Below are positions 57,331 to 64,000 of a DNA stretch of 64,000 bases, one piece after another (positions within the stretch are counted from its first letter, which is position 1; every line of letters starts with the position of its first letter). Location: the NCBI RefSeq assembly GCF_016862195.1, contig NZ_BOMM01000009.1, positions 1 through 64,000 of the forward strand, in the 5' to 3' direction. Origin of the DNA: Paractinoplanes ferrugineus. GTDB lineage: Bacteria > Actinomycetota > Actinomycetes > Mycobacteriales > Micromonosporaceae. A program made the translations under genes and the position numbers. The notes under the pieces are model-generated. The model was not told the origin of the DNA, made no database searches, and was given only the letters and a program-made list of their open reading frames with translations.

Positions 57331-58259
57331 CGCCGTCCCCGGGCCAGGCCGGCCGCGAGCACCGCGGCCACCACCCCGACCGCGCCCGAAACCCGGGCCG
57401 CGCGCCGCAGGTGCTTGGCCGACGGCCGGGGTCCGTCGCCCAGGAACGGGCGCACCTCACTTCGTCCGAAATAGACGTTTCGCCCGCCCAGCCGTACGCC
57501 CAGCGCCCCCGCCATCGCCGACTCGCACTGGCCCGCATTTGGCGACGGATGGTCGTCGCGGTCGCGTTTCCAGACCCGCAGCGTCTCCCGGGGCGTCCCG
57601 CCGGCGATCGGGGCCACCGCGACCGTCAGCAACCCGGTGAGCCGGGACGGCGCCAGGTTGAGCAGGTCGTCGAGCCGGGCCGCCGGCGTGCCGAACCGGG
57701 CATATCGGTCCGATCGATGCCCGACCATCGCGTCGAGCGTGTTGGCGGCCCGATAGGCCAGCAGTCCCGGCAGACCGAGCAGTCCACCCCAGACGAGCGG
57801 CGCAACGACGGCGTCCGAGGTGTTCTCGGCGACCGACTCGACAGTGGCCCGGGCCAGCTCCGACTCGTCCAACCTCGACGGGTCCCGGCCGCACAGGTGG
57901 TTGAGCCGCCCGCGAGCCGCCATCAGGTCGCCGGACTCCAGGTGGCGGGCCATGATCCGGGACTCGCGGCGCAGGGTGCGACCGCCGAGCACCGTCCAGG
58001 TCGCGGCCGTGACCAGGACCGCCCGGACGATCGGCCGCCGGCGGGTGGCCGCCGCCCCGACGAGCCCCAGCAGTGCGGGCCCGCCGACGGCGACGGCGGT
58101 GAACAGGGCGCCGGACCGGCGATCCGGGGCATACAGCTTCTTCTCGAGCGCACCGGCCGCCGTGCCGAAGCCGGCGACCGGATGGAACCGGCGCGGATCA
58201 CCGAGAACGGCGTCGAGCAGGAAACCGGCGAGCAGCCCGGCGGCATCCGCCTTCGCCAT
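57327..58259 (-). CDS. cobD: adenosylcobinamide-phosphate synthase
   Basis: 310 residues, CbiB/CobD integral membrane protein with several helices. Landmarks [62 protein letters not shown] and [19 protein letters not shown]. Attaches aminopropanol (phosphate) to cobyric acid at the membrane. ATG preferred with GGGGA about 7 nt upstream. First cobalamin gene of this leftward operon. Confidence 0.95.
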   Translation of the reverse strand: MAKADAAGLLAGFLLDAVLGDPRRFHPVAGFGTAAGALEKKLYAPDRRSGALFTAVAVGGPALLGLVGAAATRRRPIVRAVLVTAATWTVLGGRTLRRESRIMARHLESGDLMAARGRLNHLCGRDPSRLDESELARATVESVAENTSDAVVAPLVWGGLLGLPGLLAYRAANTLDAMVGHRSDRYARFGTPAARLDDLLNLAPSRLTGLLTVAVAPIAGGTPRETLRVWKRDRDDHPSPNAGQCESAMAGALGVRLGGRNVYFGRSEVRPFLGDGPRPSAKHLRRAARVSGAVGVVAAVLAAGLARGRR

Positions 58260-58283
58260 CCTCAAATCCCCCAACTGATCAGA

Positions 58284-58739
58284 TTACGGGCACAGCGCGC
58301 GCACCCAGACCGGGTGCTCGGCCGCTTCGGGCGTCGCGTCGAACGGCACCGGCTCTATCTCACCCCACACGATCGCGCCCGGTGCGCGATCCACCAGGAA
58401 CTCGGTGACGATCGCGTGCAGGTCGCCGGTGGCCCGGTAGGGCAGGTGGAAGGGCAGCTCCTCGGGCCCGCACGACCGGGTCGCACAGCGCAGTTGCCCC
58501 GCCTCCCCGTGGTGCCAGACATAGAACGTGACCGGCCCCGCGTGATGCATGGCGGCCACCTGCTCGCGAAGCAGTTCGGCCGTCTCCTCGAAAGCGGCCA
58601 CCACCTCGTCGGCCGACAGGCCCATGCGTTCGTGCGGTGGAGCGCCGAACCAGTTGGTGTTGACGTGCTCGGCGTCCTGGTCGTGCGGCGAGAGCACTAG
58701 TGTCTCGCCCGCGATCGCGCGGATCTCCTTCAACAGCAC
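58284..58739 (-). CDS. conserved hypothetical protein upstream of cobD
   Basis: 151 residues beginning MLLKEIRAIAGETLVLSPHDQDAEHVNTNWFG. Two paired-Cys positions (LRCATRSCGPEE) and several His residues (MHHAGPVTFYVWHHGEAGQ) could bind metal. No recognised family and no TM helix. It is 24 nt upstream of cobD on the same strand, so co-transcription is likely, but a role in cobalamin synthesis is only suggested by position. Confidence 0.72.
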   Translation of the reverse strand: MLLKEIRAIAGETLVLSPHDQDAEHVNTNWFGAPPHERMGLSADEVVAAFEETAELLREQVAAMHHAGPVTFYVWHHGEAGQLRCATRSCGPEELPFHLPYRATGDLHAIVTEFLVDRAPGAIVWGEIEPVPFDATPEAAEHPVWVRALCP

Positions 58740-58789
58740 GGGTTCAGTCTGCCCGCCCCACCCCGGTCCGGCCCAACCGGGCAGGTCGG

Positions 58790-58828
58790 CCGGGTGGCCC
58801 GATCAATCGGAACGATCGGGCCACCCGG
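58790..58828 (-). terminator. terminator after the SSB-like gene
   Basis: Perfect 15-bp arms CCGGGTGGCCCGATC (58790-58804) and GATCGGGCCACCCGG (58814-58828), 9-nt loop, 21 nt beyond the SSB-like stop and 50 nt before the next gene on that strand. Confidence 0.65.
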
Positions 58829-58849
58829 TTCGAGGAAGTCACCGACGGG

Positions 58850-59542
58850 TCAGGCGGCAACCGGCTCCCGCTTCGACCGACGGCTCCGACGCGCGGCCGC
58901 CGGCTGCTCCGCCACCAGCCGCTCCACTTCGAGCGTGAGCTCGTCGTCGTCCGGCGGCTCGGAACCCGGCGAGTCCGAAACCGGCGGCTCGGAACCCGGC
59001 GGCACCGACAGGGGCGCCGTCGGCCCGGTCTCCGGGAAGGTCGGCTCCTCGTCGGCCGAGGGTGGCAGCCCCTCGCCGAAGCCGAGCGGCGCGTCCCCGG
59101 CCGGGACGGTAAGCGTCAGCTCGCCGCCGATCATGGCTTCCGCCTCGGCGTCCTCCACCGCGCCGGCCAGCGGAACGGCCTTGTTGCGATAGAACCGGCC
59201 ACGCCCGCGGGCCAGGTCGTGACCGATGGAGAACGCCTCCATCTCATAAGACACGCGGGCCTTGTTGTCGTCGTCGGTCCAGTCCCGGGTGTAGAGCCGT
59301 CCGTAGACGATCACCGGGTCACCCACCTGGACCGACGTGACGATGCCCTCGGCGAGCCGGCGCCACGCGGTGACCCGCACCCGCAGGTTGTTGCCGTCGA
59401 CCCAGCGGTTGGTCTCCCGGTCGAACCGCCGGGCCGTGGAGGCGATCCGGAAGTTGGCCACCAGGGATCCGGAACTGGCGATACGGCGCCACTCGGGGGT
59501 CGTGAGCGCGTTACCCACGACTACGAGGTTGGTGTCGAACAT
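58850..59542 (-). CDS. ssb: single-stranded DNA-binding protein (second SSB-like)
   Basis: 230 residues. OB-fold at 1-105: MFDTNLVVVGNALTTPEWRRI, VANFRIASTARRFDRETNRWVDGNNLRVRVTAWRRLAEGIVTSVQVGDPVIVYGRLYTRDW. The tail is acidic and Pro-rich but ends in SRRSKREPVAA rather than the DDDIPF-like tip of the main SSB, so partner recruitment should differ. Probably a paralogue used in stress or recombination. ATG start. Confidence 0.9.
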   Translation of the reverse strand: MFDTNLVVVGNALTTPEWRRIASSGSLVANFRIASTARRFDRETNRWVDGNNLRVRVTAWRRLAEGIVTSVQVGDPVIVYGRLYTRDWTDDDNKARVSYEMEAFSIGHDLARGRGRFYRNKAVPLAGAVEDAEAEAMIGGELTLTVPAGDAPLGFGEGLPPSADEEPTFPETGPTAPLSVPPGSEPPVSDSPGSEPPDDDELTLEVERLVAEQPAAARRSRRSKREPVAA

Positions 59543-59697
59543 GTGCCCTCCTGTGTCGGAACGTTTGCGGAGGCGAGCATGTCGGCTGCGGCGTACCGTC
59601 CGGGGATCTTGCGGGGAAGCCTGTGGATTGGGGATATCGGCCGGAAGGCCGCTCGATCTGGTATGACCGCGGCCTACGCCTGGGTAACCTGGGCTGC

Positions 59698-60729
59698 GTG
59701 GAGACCGACGTCCTGGGACCGCCATATGAGCGGCACACGATCAACCTGCTCAGCGACGACGAGGGTCCGGTGGTGGCGACCCTGGTGCGCCGGCGCGGGG
59801 AAAATCCGAGTCGTCGCGCTGTGCTCTATGTGCACGGCTTCGTGGACTACTTCTTCCAGACCCATCTGGCCGACTTCTTCGTCGAGCGGGGCTGGGACTT
59901 CTACGCCCTCGACCTGCGCAAGTACGGCCGCAGCCTGCTGCCGCACCAGACGCCGAACTTCGCGCGCAGCCTCACCGACTACTACCCGGAGCTGGACGAG
60001 GCGGCCCGGATCATCCGCGAGGAGGACGGCCACGACCAACTGCTGGTGGCCGGCCACTCGACCGGTGGGTTGATCACGGCGCTCTGGTCGCACTCCCGGC
60101 AGGGCCGAGGTCTCGTCGACGGGCTGTTCCTGAACAGTCCGTTCTTCGACTTCAACGTGCCGTGGCTGGTCAAGCGCCCGTTGATGGCGACGGTGCTGCG
60201 GATGAGCGGCCGCACGCCCTACCGCAAGATCCCGACCGCCGGCCTCACCATCTACGGCGAGAGCCTGCACTCCGACCACCGTGGTGAGTGGACATATGAC
60301 CTGGCCTGGAAGCCGATGGAGAGTTTCCCGGTGACGGCCGGCTGGCTCAAGGCGATCCGCCGGGGTCAGCAGCGGCTGCAGGCGGGGCTGTCCATCGACG
60401 CGCCGGTGCTGGTGGCCTGCTCCACCCGTACGTTCCGGGGTAAGGCCTGGTCGGAGGACGTCCGGGTGACCGACGCGGTGCTTGACGTGGCGCACATCGC
60501 GCGGTGGGCGCCGGGCCTGGGCCCGCTCGTGACGGTGGCCCGGTTCGACGGCGGCATGCATGATCTGACGCTCTCCGGCAAAGATGTGCGGGCGGCGGTG
60601 TTCCACGAGCTCGGGCGCTGGGTGGACGCCTTCGTGCCGGCACCGGGAACGCCGGAGATCGAGGTGCCGCCCGCGCCGGAGGAGAGCGCCCCGGAGAAGG
60701 CGGAGGACAACGAAACCGCGACCGCCTAG
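59698..60729 (+). CDS. alpha/beta hydrolase, monoglyceride-lipase-like
   Basis: 343 residues. HG dipeptide in AVLYVHGFVDYFFQTHLADFFVERGWDFYALDLRKYGRS, nucleophile elbow VAGHSTGGLITAL, later Asp/His in VARFDGGMHDLTLSG. C-terminal 25 residues are acidic. GTG start: a -10-like TAACCT (59685-59690) lies 7 nt before it and no ribosome site is present, so the transcript may be leaderless. Ends 14 nt before tRNA-Arg. Confidence 0.9.
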   Translation: METDVLGPPYERHTINLLSDDEGPVVATLVRRRGENPSRRAVLYVHGFVDYFFQTHLADFFVERGWDFYALDLRKYGRSLLPHQTPNFARSLTDYYPELDEAARIIREEDGHDQLLVAGHSTGGLITALWSHSRQGRGLVDGLFLNSPFFDFNVPWLVKRPLMATVLRMSGRTPYRKIPTAGLTIYGESLHSDHRGEWTYDLAWKPMESFPVTAGWLKAIRRGQQRLQAGLSIDAPVLVACSTRTFRGKAWSEDVRVTDAVLDVAHIARWAPGLGPLVTVARFDGGMHDLTLSGKDVRAAVFHELGRWVDAFVPAPGTPEIEVPPAPEESAPEKAEDNETATA

Positions 60730-60743
60730 TATGTGGCTGGCCA

Positions 60744-60819
60744 GCGCTCGTAGCTCAGCGGATAGAGCAACGGACTTCTAATCCGTCGGTCGCAGGTTCG
60801 AATCCTGCCGGGCGCGCCA
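60744..60819 (+). tRNA. tRNA-Arg (anticodon TCT), integration site
   Basis: 76 nt including an encoded CCA (60817-60819). Acceptor GCGCTCG/CGGGCGC, D-loop AGCTCAGCGGATAGAGC, anticodon stem ACGGA/TCCGT with loop CTTCTAA (anticodon TCT), T arm GCAGG-TTCGAAT-CCTGC. A tyrosine-integrase gene lies 93 nt downstream, so the 3' half probably serves as the att core. The other att copy is not in the window. Confidence 0.96.
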
Positions 60820-60912
60820 TTCATATGATCTACCAGGGCTTTCGCATCTGCCGATGCTTGGGCTAGTCCCCTGGTTACCCAGATTGTTACCTACTTTGAC
60901 GAAACGGCGACG

Positions 60913-62114
60913 TCAGAGCAGTGCTGCAACGGATGCCTTGTCGCCCATGAGGTCACGGCCAAGGTACACGCGAGCGGTCATAGCCAGATCGGTGTGACCA
61001 AGCTGGTCAGCGATCGTCGCGATCGGTACGCCAGCTTGGTCGAGCAACGTCGCGACGGTCCGGCGGAACGTATGCGGCGTAGCCCACGGGAAGCCGCCCC
61101 CGATGAAGATGCGAGCCAGGGCCTTGGCCGAGTTGCTCTGATCCCACACCCGCCCCGGCTCGTTCAGGTGGTGAGGCGAGCTGAACATCAAACCGTCGGT
61201 GCCGAGCCGCTCAGCCCTCGCCGTCAACCGTGCGAGCAGCCACGGGGGAAGGTTGAGCCGCCGATCGGAACCGCGCGTCTTGGTTCCACGTACGTGAGCC
61301 GTTCCCGCCAAAAGGTCAAGGTCACCCCTGCAGATGGCGCGAGCTTCGTTGATCCGGACGCCCGTACCCGCCATGAACGCCACCAGGTCGGCCACCGCTT
61401 CGCGCTTCCGCCGGGTGCGCGGATTGATGGTCTCCGACAGCGTGAGCTTGTCCGCGTACGCGAAGATCGCTTCCCGCTCGCCCTTCGTCAACGCTCGCGC
61501 GGTGTCCCGCTCCCGAACCGGCGTCTTGACGGCCTGGGCCTTGACCGCCCGGATCTGGCGAAGCGCGTTGGTCGACAGCGTGCCGTTGTCGATGGCGAAC
61601 CCGAGGATGCCGACAGGACACTACGGCTCATCTTCGATGCTCCAGTTCCATGCCGATCTGCCACCACCTGGAGGAACGCCCTCAGCCGTTGGGGATCGTT
61701 CACCTGCACGAGCGTCAGGCCACGGATGCTTGAGCCCTGAACGTCGATGTAGCGGGCGAAGGTCCGGCCATAGTCCAGGACTGTCCTCGCGCTCAGGCCA
61801 GAGTCGGTCCGCCGGATGTGGGTCAGCCACAGCTCTCCCGCCGCCGCCAGCTTCATTCCCGAGGTCATCTCGACATGGCCGCGTTCCCGTTCGGCAAGGG
61901 CCGTCTCGACCGCCTGCGTAGCGGCGCGCTTCGTGGAAGCGAACCGGGAGATCTCGCCGACCATGCCGTCGTAACCCCGGTGATAGCAACGCGCTCGCCA
62001 ACGCTCGGCACGGCGTGGAGTAGCTGCCCGCTTCCACTTGCCTTCCGCGTCCCGCGCCTGCGGGGTGGCTTCGATCTCGCCGTGCTCGCCGAGACCAAGG
62101 GCTCGCCTGCTCAT
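60913..62114 (-). pseudogene. int: tyrosine recombinase (phage-type integrase), frameshifted
   Basis: About 400 residues in two frames. The N-terminal arm and SAM-like core-binding domain run from ATG 62114 (MSRRALGLGEHGEIEATPQ) to SRSVLS; the catalytic domain continues in another frame with GILGFAIDNGTLSTNALRQI to the end. The frames join at about 61608-61613 if one G is restored (TCG-GGC instead of TCGGC). Catalytic residues are present: Arg in GTGVRINEARAI, HxxR in TPHTFRRTVATLL, His in LGHTDLAM, Tyr in ARVYLGRD. No slippery sequence is seen, so it is a frameshift mutation or sequencing error rather than recoding. Confidence 0.88.
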
Positions 62115-62803
62115 GCATCACCTTCCATCTCGGCTATCTGAGCATCAATCAATGCATCGTCTTCCGGCGACCACTTCGGGTTGATCAGCTTCATGGCCTT
62201 GTCCGTCACACCACCTCCGGCTTCACCCGACTTCACCGGGGTGAGCAGGCCACGCCGTCGCGCTTCGGCGATGCGGTTGGCCCACGTGCCGCTCGCCCCT
62301 CCGTGTTTGGTCGCGAGCGTCTTCGCGGGTGACCGGTCACCGTCCTGGACCAGAAACGCGTACTCAAGAGCGAGACCGGCGTAGTCCGTGTCGTCACGCG
62401 ACCGCCGTCCGCGTGCGTCCTCCAGGAAGGGCGCTAGATAGACCGCTGACGGGTTCACCAAGCGAAGACCCGTCGAACCCGTAGGGCCAGCGAGTTGCGC
62501 GCTCAGTGCCTTCCTGGAGGCTGCCAGCAACTCGCCGATGGGCAGGGAACGGATGGTCTTGCTCGACATGGCAGGCGTACCGGATTCGACGGCCTGACGG
62601 ACGGCGAACTCAACGAGACGCCACTCGCCGAGCGCATCTCCCGAAGCCGTCAGCCGGAACGCCACGAGCCAGACCTGCTCGCCGTCGTCGTGGCCATGCA
62701 CGGCGAGCGCTTCCTGCTGGGTTTCCCCAACCCACACGACAGGCAGGTTCAAGCCCGCCGCCGTCGCCAGAGCCTGGCTCAGGCTTGAAGGTGATCTCTG
62801 CAT
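62111..62803 (-). CDS. island protein with possible winged-helix segment
   Basis: 230 residues beginning MQRSPSSLSQALATAAGLNLPVVWVG. The C-terminal part DGDRSPAKTLATKHGGASGTWANRIAEARRRGLLTP has the spacing of a winged HTH (helix, turn, recognition helix, then GLL). Stop overlaps the integrase ATG (ATGA), so the two are translated together. It is divergent from the excisionase-like gene across a repeat-bearing promoter region, the position of a lysogeny or excision regulator. Function inferred only. Confidence 0.7.
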   Translation of the reverse strand: MQRSPSSLSQALATAAGLNLPVVWVGETQQEALAVHGHDDGEQVWLVAFRLTASGDALGEWRLVEFAVRQAVESGTPAMSSKTIRSLPIGELLAASRKALSAQLAGPTGSTGLRLVNPSAVYLAPFLEDARGRRSRDDTDYAGLALEYAFLVQDGDRSPAKTLATKHGGASGTWANRIAEARRRGLLTPVKSGEAGGGVTDKAMKLINPKWSPEDDALIDAQIAEMEGDA

Positions 62804-62827
62804 GTCAGTCAACCTAGCACATGGTGA

Positions 62828-62882
62828 GTTGCCACAATCACTGTTATAGCGGGTTGGCACTCTCATTATTGGTGGCTACGCT
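62828..62882. promoter_or_regulatory. divergent control region of the integrative element
   Basis: Two 8-bp direct repeats GTTGCCAC (62828-62835) and GTTGGCAC (62853-62860), 25 nt apart. Rightward, TTGGCA (62854-62859) with TACGCT (62877-62882) at 17 nt is a plausible promoter. Leftward, TATAAC (complement of 62843-62848) is a good -10. The repeats lie at or between these elements, as repressor sites would. Confidence 0.5.
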
Positions 62883-62979
62883 TCGATGGAGATCACCCGG
62901 GCTCACGCCACCAGAGATCAGAGAAGAGACACATGGCTACATCCCGTTCAACCCGCTCAACCCGCAGGAGAACCGCCGA

Positions 62980-63177
62980 GTGCACTCGCAAGAGACCATT
63001 CACCTGACGCCCGCTCGTCTGTCCGAGCGCTGGTCCGTGACCGTCGGCCATCTGGCGAACCAGCGAAGTGAAGGAAGTGGACCTCCCTACCTCAAGCTGG
63101 GCGGTCGCATCCTGTACCGGCTCAGCGACGTCGAGACCTACGAGGAGCGATCCCTGGTGGCGGGAGCCCGCGCATGA
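62980..63177 (+). CDS. excisionase-like MerR/HTH_17 protein
   Basis: 65 residues: HLTPARLSERWSVTVGHLANQRSEGSGPPYLKLGGRILYRLSDVETYEERSLV, the winged helix of helix_turn_helix_17/Xis-type proteins. GTG start with AGGAG 9 nt upstream; the frame is open upstream but without homology. A 24-residue frame (62933-63007) overlaps its start and could be a leader. Likely controls excision with the integrase. Stop overlaps the next ATG (63174-63177). Confidence 0.85.
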   Translation: MHSQETIHLTPARLSERWSVTVGHLANQRSEGSGPPYLKLGGRILYRLSDVETYEERSLVAGARA

Positions 63178-63566
63178 AGAACCCGAACAGCCGGATCACC
63201 TTTCCCGGCGACGGCCCGTGGGTGGCTGTGTCGCAGCACAAGATGCAAAAGTGGGCTACCGACGAGGGCACTGGACCTCTGGCGATCCGGGTCATGTTCG
63301 CCGCCATCGGGCATCAGAACTCGACGGGACACGCCGAGCTTGCGAAGGGCGAGCTGTGCCGGATCCTCGGAAGGGCTGATAAGGAAACCGGCCGTCTTGA
63401 GCCGGCGGGATCGGACACCGTGTCGAGGGCCATTCGCAACGCCAAGGCGAGCGGCTTCATTGCTCCCGAGTCGGGTGCACGCTGCCTCGTGGTGCCTCGC
63501 TGGGTTGCCATCAAGAGGGCGAGGGACGCCTGGACTTGCCGCGTCCACGGTCCGCAGGTGGCCTGA
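63174..63566 (+). CDS. island protein, unknown function
   Basis: 130 residues starting MKNPNSRITFPGDGPWVAVSQHKMQKWATDEG. Middle part helical, with GHAELAKGELCRILGRADKETGRLEPAGSDTVSRAIRNAKASGFI, which has a DNA-binding-like HTH rhythm (replication-initiator or regulator type). Translationally coupled to the excisionase-like gene. Not recognised further; common next to xis in actinobacterial integrative elements. Confidence 0.75.
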   Translation: MKNPNSRITFPGDGPWVAVSQHKMQKWATDEGTGPLAIRVMFAAIGHQNSTGHAELAKGELCRILGRADKETGRLEPAGSDTVSRAIRNAKASGFIAPESGARCLVVPRWVAIKRARDAWTCRVHGPQVA

Positions 63567-64000
63567 GTGGTCAGGAAACCGACCGAACCTTGACCGCTGG
63601 AGCCTAACCAGTTGACCCGACAGGTCAACGCGCAACCTCATGAACTAGGAAAACGTAGGCGTTCTCTCTTCTATCTCTCAGTGCCAAAAGGATTGACGGG
63701 GACGGAGTCGCGGGATACCCGGTATCTCCGGGGCTCCGCCCCGGTGACGTAGAGCTTGCTGACTCGGGGGCTCCGCCCCCCGGGAGAACGGGCAACGGAA
63801 ACAACGACCCAGAAACCGTGGCAGTTTTCGAGGTGCTATCACGCGCCGGTCCTCGCCGTGAGCCACAAGGGGTCATACCCCCCTCCCCTGGTCAAGACGA
63901 GTACCCGTCGCCGCGCCCTGCTTCATGGATAGCCGTGGCGTCGTCGGCCGGATAAGCAGCAAGGCCCCCACGCGCTTAACATGGAGGCCTTGCTGTGTCT
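63567..64000. other. non-coding segment of the island with several hairpins
   Basis: No supported gene. Two similar hairpins around GGGGCTCCGCCCC: 63728-63744 (arms CCGGGGC and GCCCCGG) and 63766-63780 (arms GGGGGC and GCCCCC). A third, longer one at the edge: arms CAGCAAGGCC (63957-63966) and GGCCTTGCTG (63986-63995) with a 19-nt loop. These could be terminators for the xis operon, a transfer or replication origin, or leader structures of the next gene outside the window. Confidence 0.5.

Noticed and set aside
54406-57474. 1022-residue + strand frame opposite M48, kinase and cobQ
   Set aside because: Spans three clearly identified leftward genes and shows no motif; a typical GC-driven shadow.
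61607-61615. Programmed frameshift in the integrase
   Set aside because: No slippery heptamer or downstream structure at the junction; a missing G in TCGGC explains it more simply.
61621-62121. Alternative 166-residue frame across the integrase N terminus
   Set aside because: The overlapping frame from 62114 gives the recognisable core-binding domain; this one is out of frame with it.
63625-63876. 83-residue minus-strand frame in the island
   Set aside because: Overlaps the two GGGGCTCCGCCCC hairpins, no ribosome site, Ser/Pro/Gly/Arg-rich; not convincing as a gene.

Overview
The window is high-GC actinobacterial chromosome. The neighbourhood tRNA-Pro, tig, clpP1, clpP2, clpX, many GTG starts, two ClpP paralogues, an Eis-type acetyltransferase, a class F sortase, a group II truncated globin and SURF1 all fit Actinobacteria. 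Overall gene content resembles Micromonosporaceae (Actinoplanes-like), but that genus-level placement is inference.

Layout. 1-6.3 kb: a protein quality-control block read leftward (tRNA-Pro, tig, clpP1, clpP2, clpX) with hairpin terminators, then a divergent tRNA-Gly. 6.4-9.3 kb: AraC regulator, a DUF1579-like protein, an ArsR/AHSA1 pair with a probably leaderless promoter, and a 40-aa membrane peptide. 9.2-15 kb: the most distinctive metabolic locus, a GntR(FCD) regulator followed by allophanate hydrolase, two isochorismatase-fold cysteine hydrolases (the first BiuH-like, the second TrtA/BiuH-like), an NCS2-type permease and an AtzH-like protein. It reads as a biuret/triuret-type ureide degradation operon without the cyanuric acid ring-opening step. 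15-18.6 kb: SDR, membrane protein, Eis acetyltransferase and a protein with 27-bp/9-aa tandem repeats. Its stop codon is the insertion site of an intact IS5-family element (18641-19643).

19.7-37.7 kb: housekeeping and membrane functions (RpiB, alpha/beta hydrolase, DUF1015, PepN, Uma2 nuclease, DUF5130, a secreted protein plus sortase, HNH nuclease, MscS, MFS, globin, secreted beta-propeller, YbjN, thioesterase, EttA). 37.8-60.7 kb: OtsA and cobalamin genes in three leftward blocks (cysG-cobT-cobC; cobB-like; cobD-cobQ), separated by a penicillin-binding protein, SURF1, ATP-dependent ligase, FAD monooxygenase, M20 and M48 peptidases, and an SSB-like protein. The cobB-like gene lacks the usual glutaminase cysteine.

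60.7-64 kb: tRNA-Arg(TCT) with encoded CCA, followed by the end of an integrative element: a tyrosine integrase broken by a one-base frameshift, a possible DNA-binding protein, a divergent control region with direct repeats, an excisionase-like gene and an unknown gene. The element continues past the window. No cobalamin riboswitch, CRISPR array or rRNA was seen.
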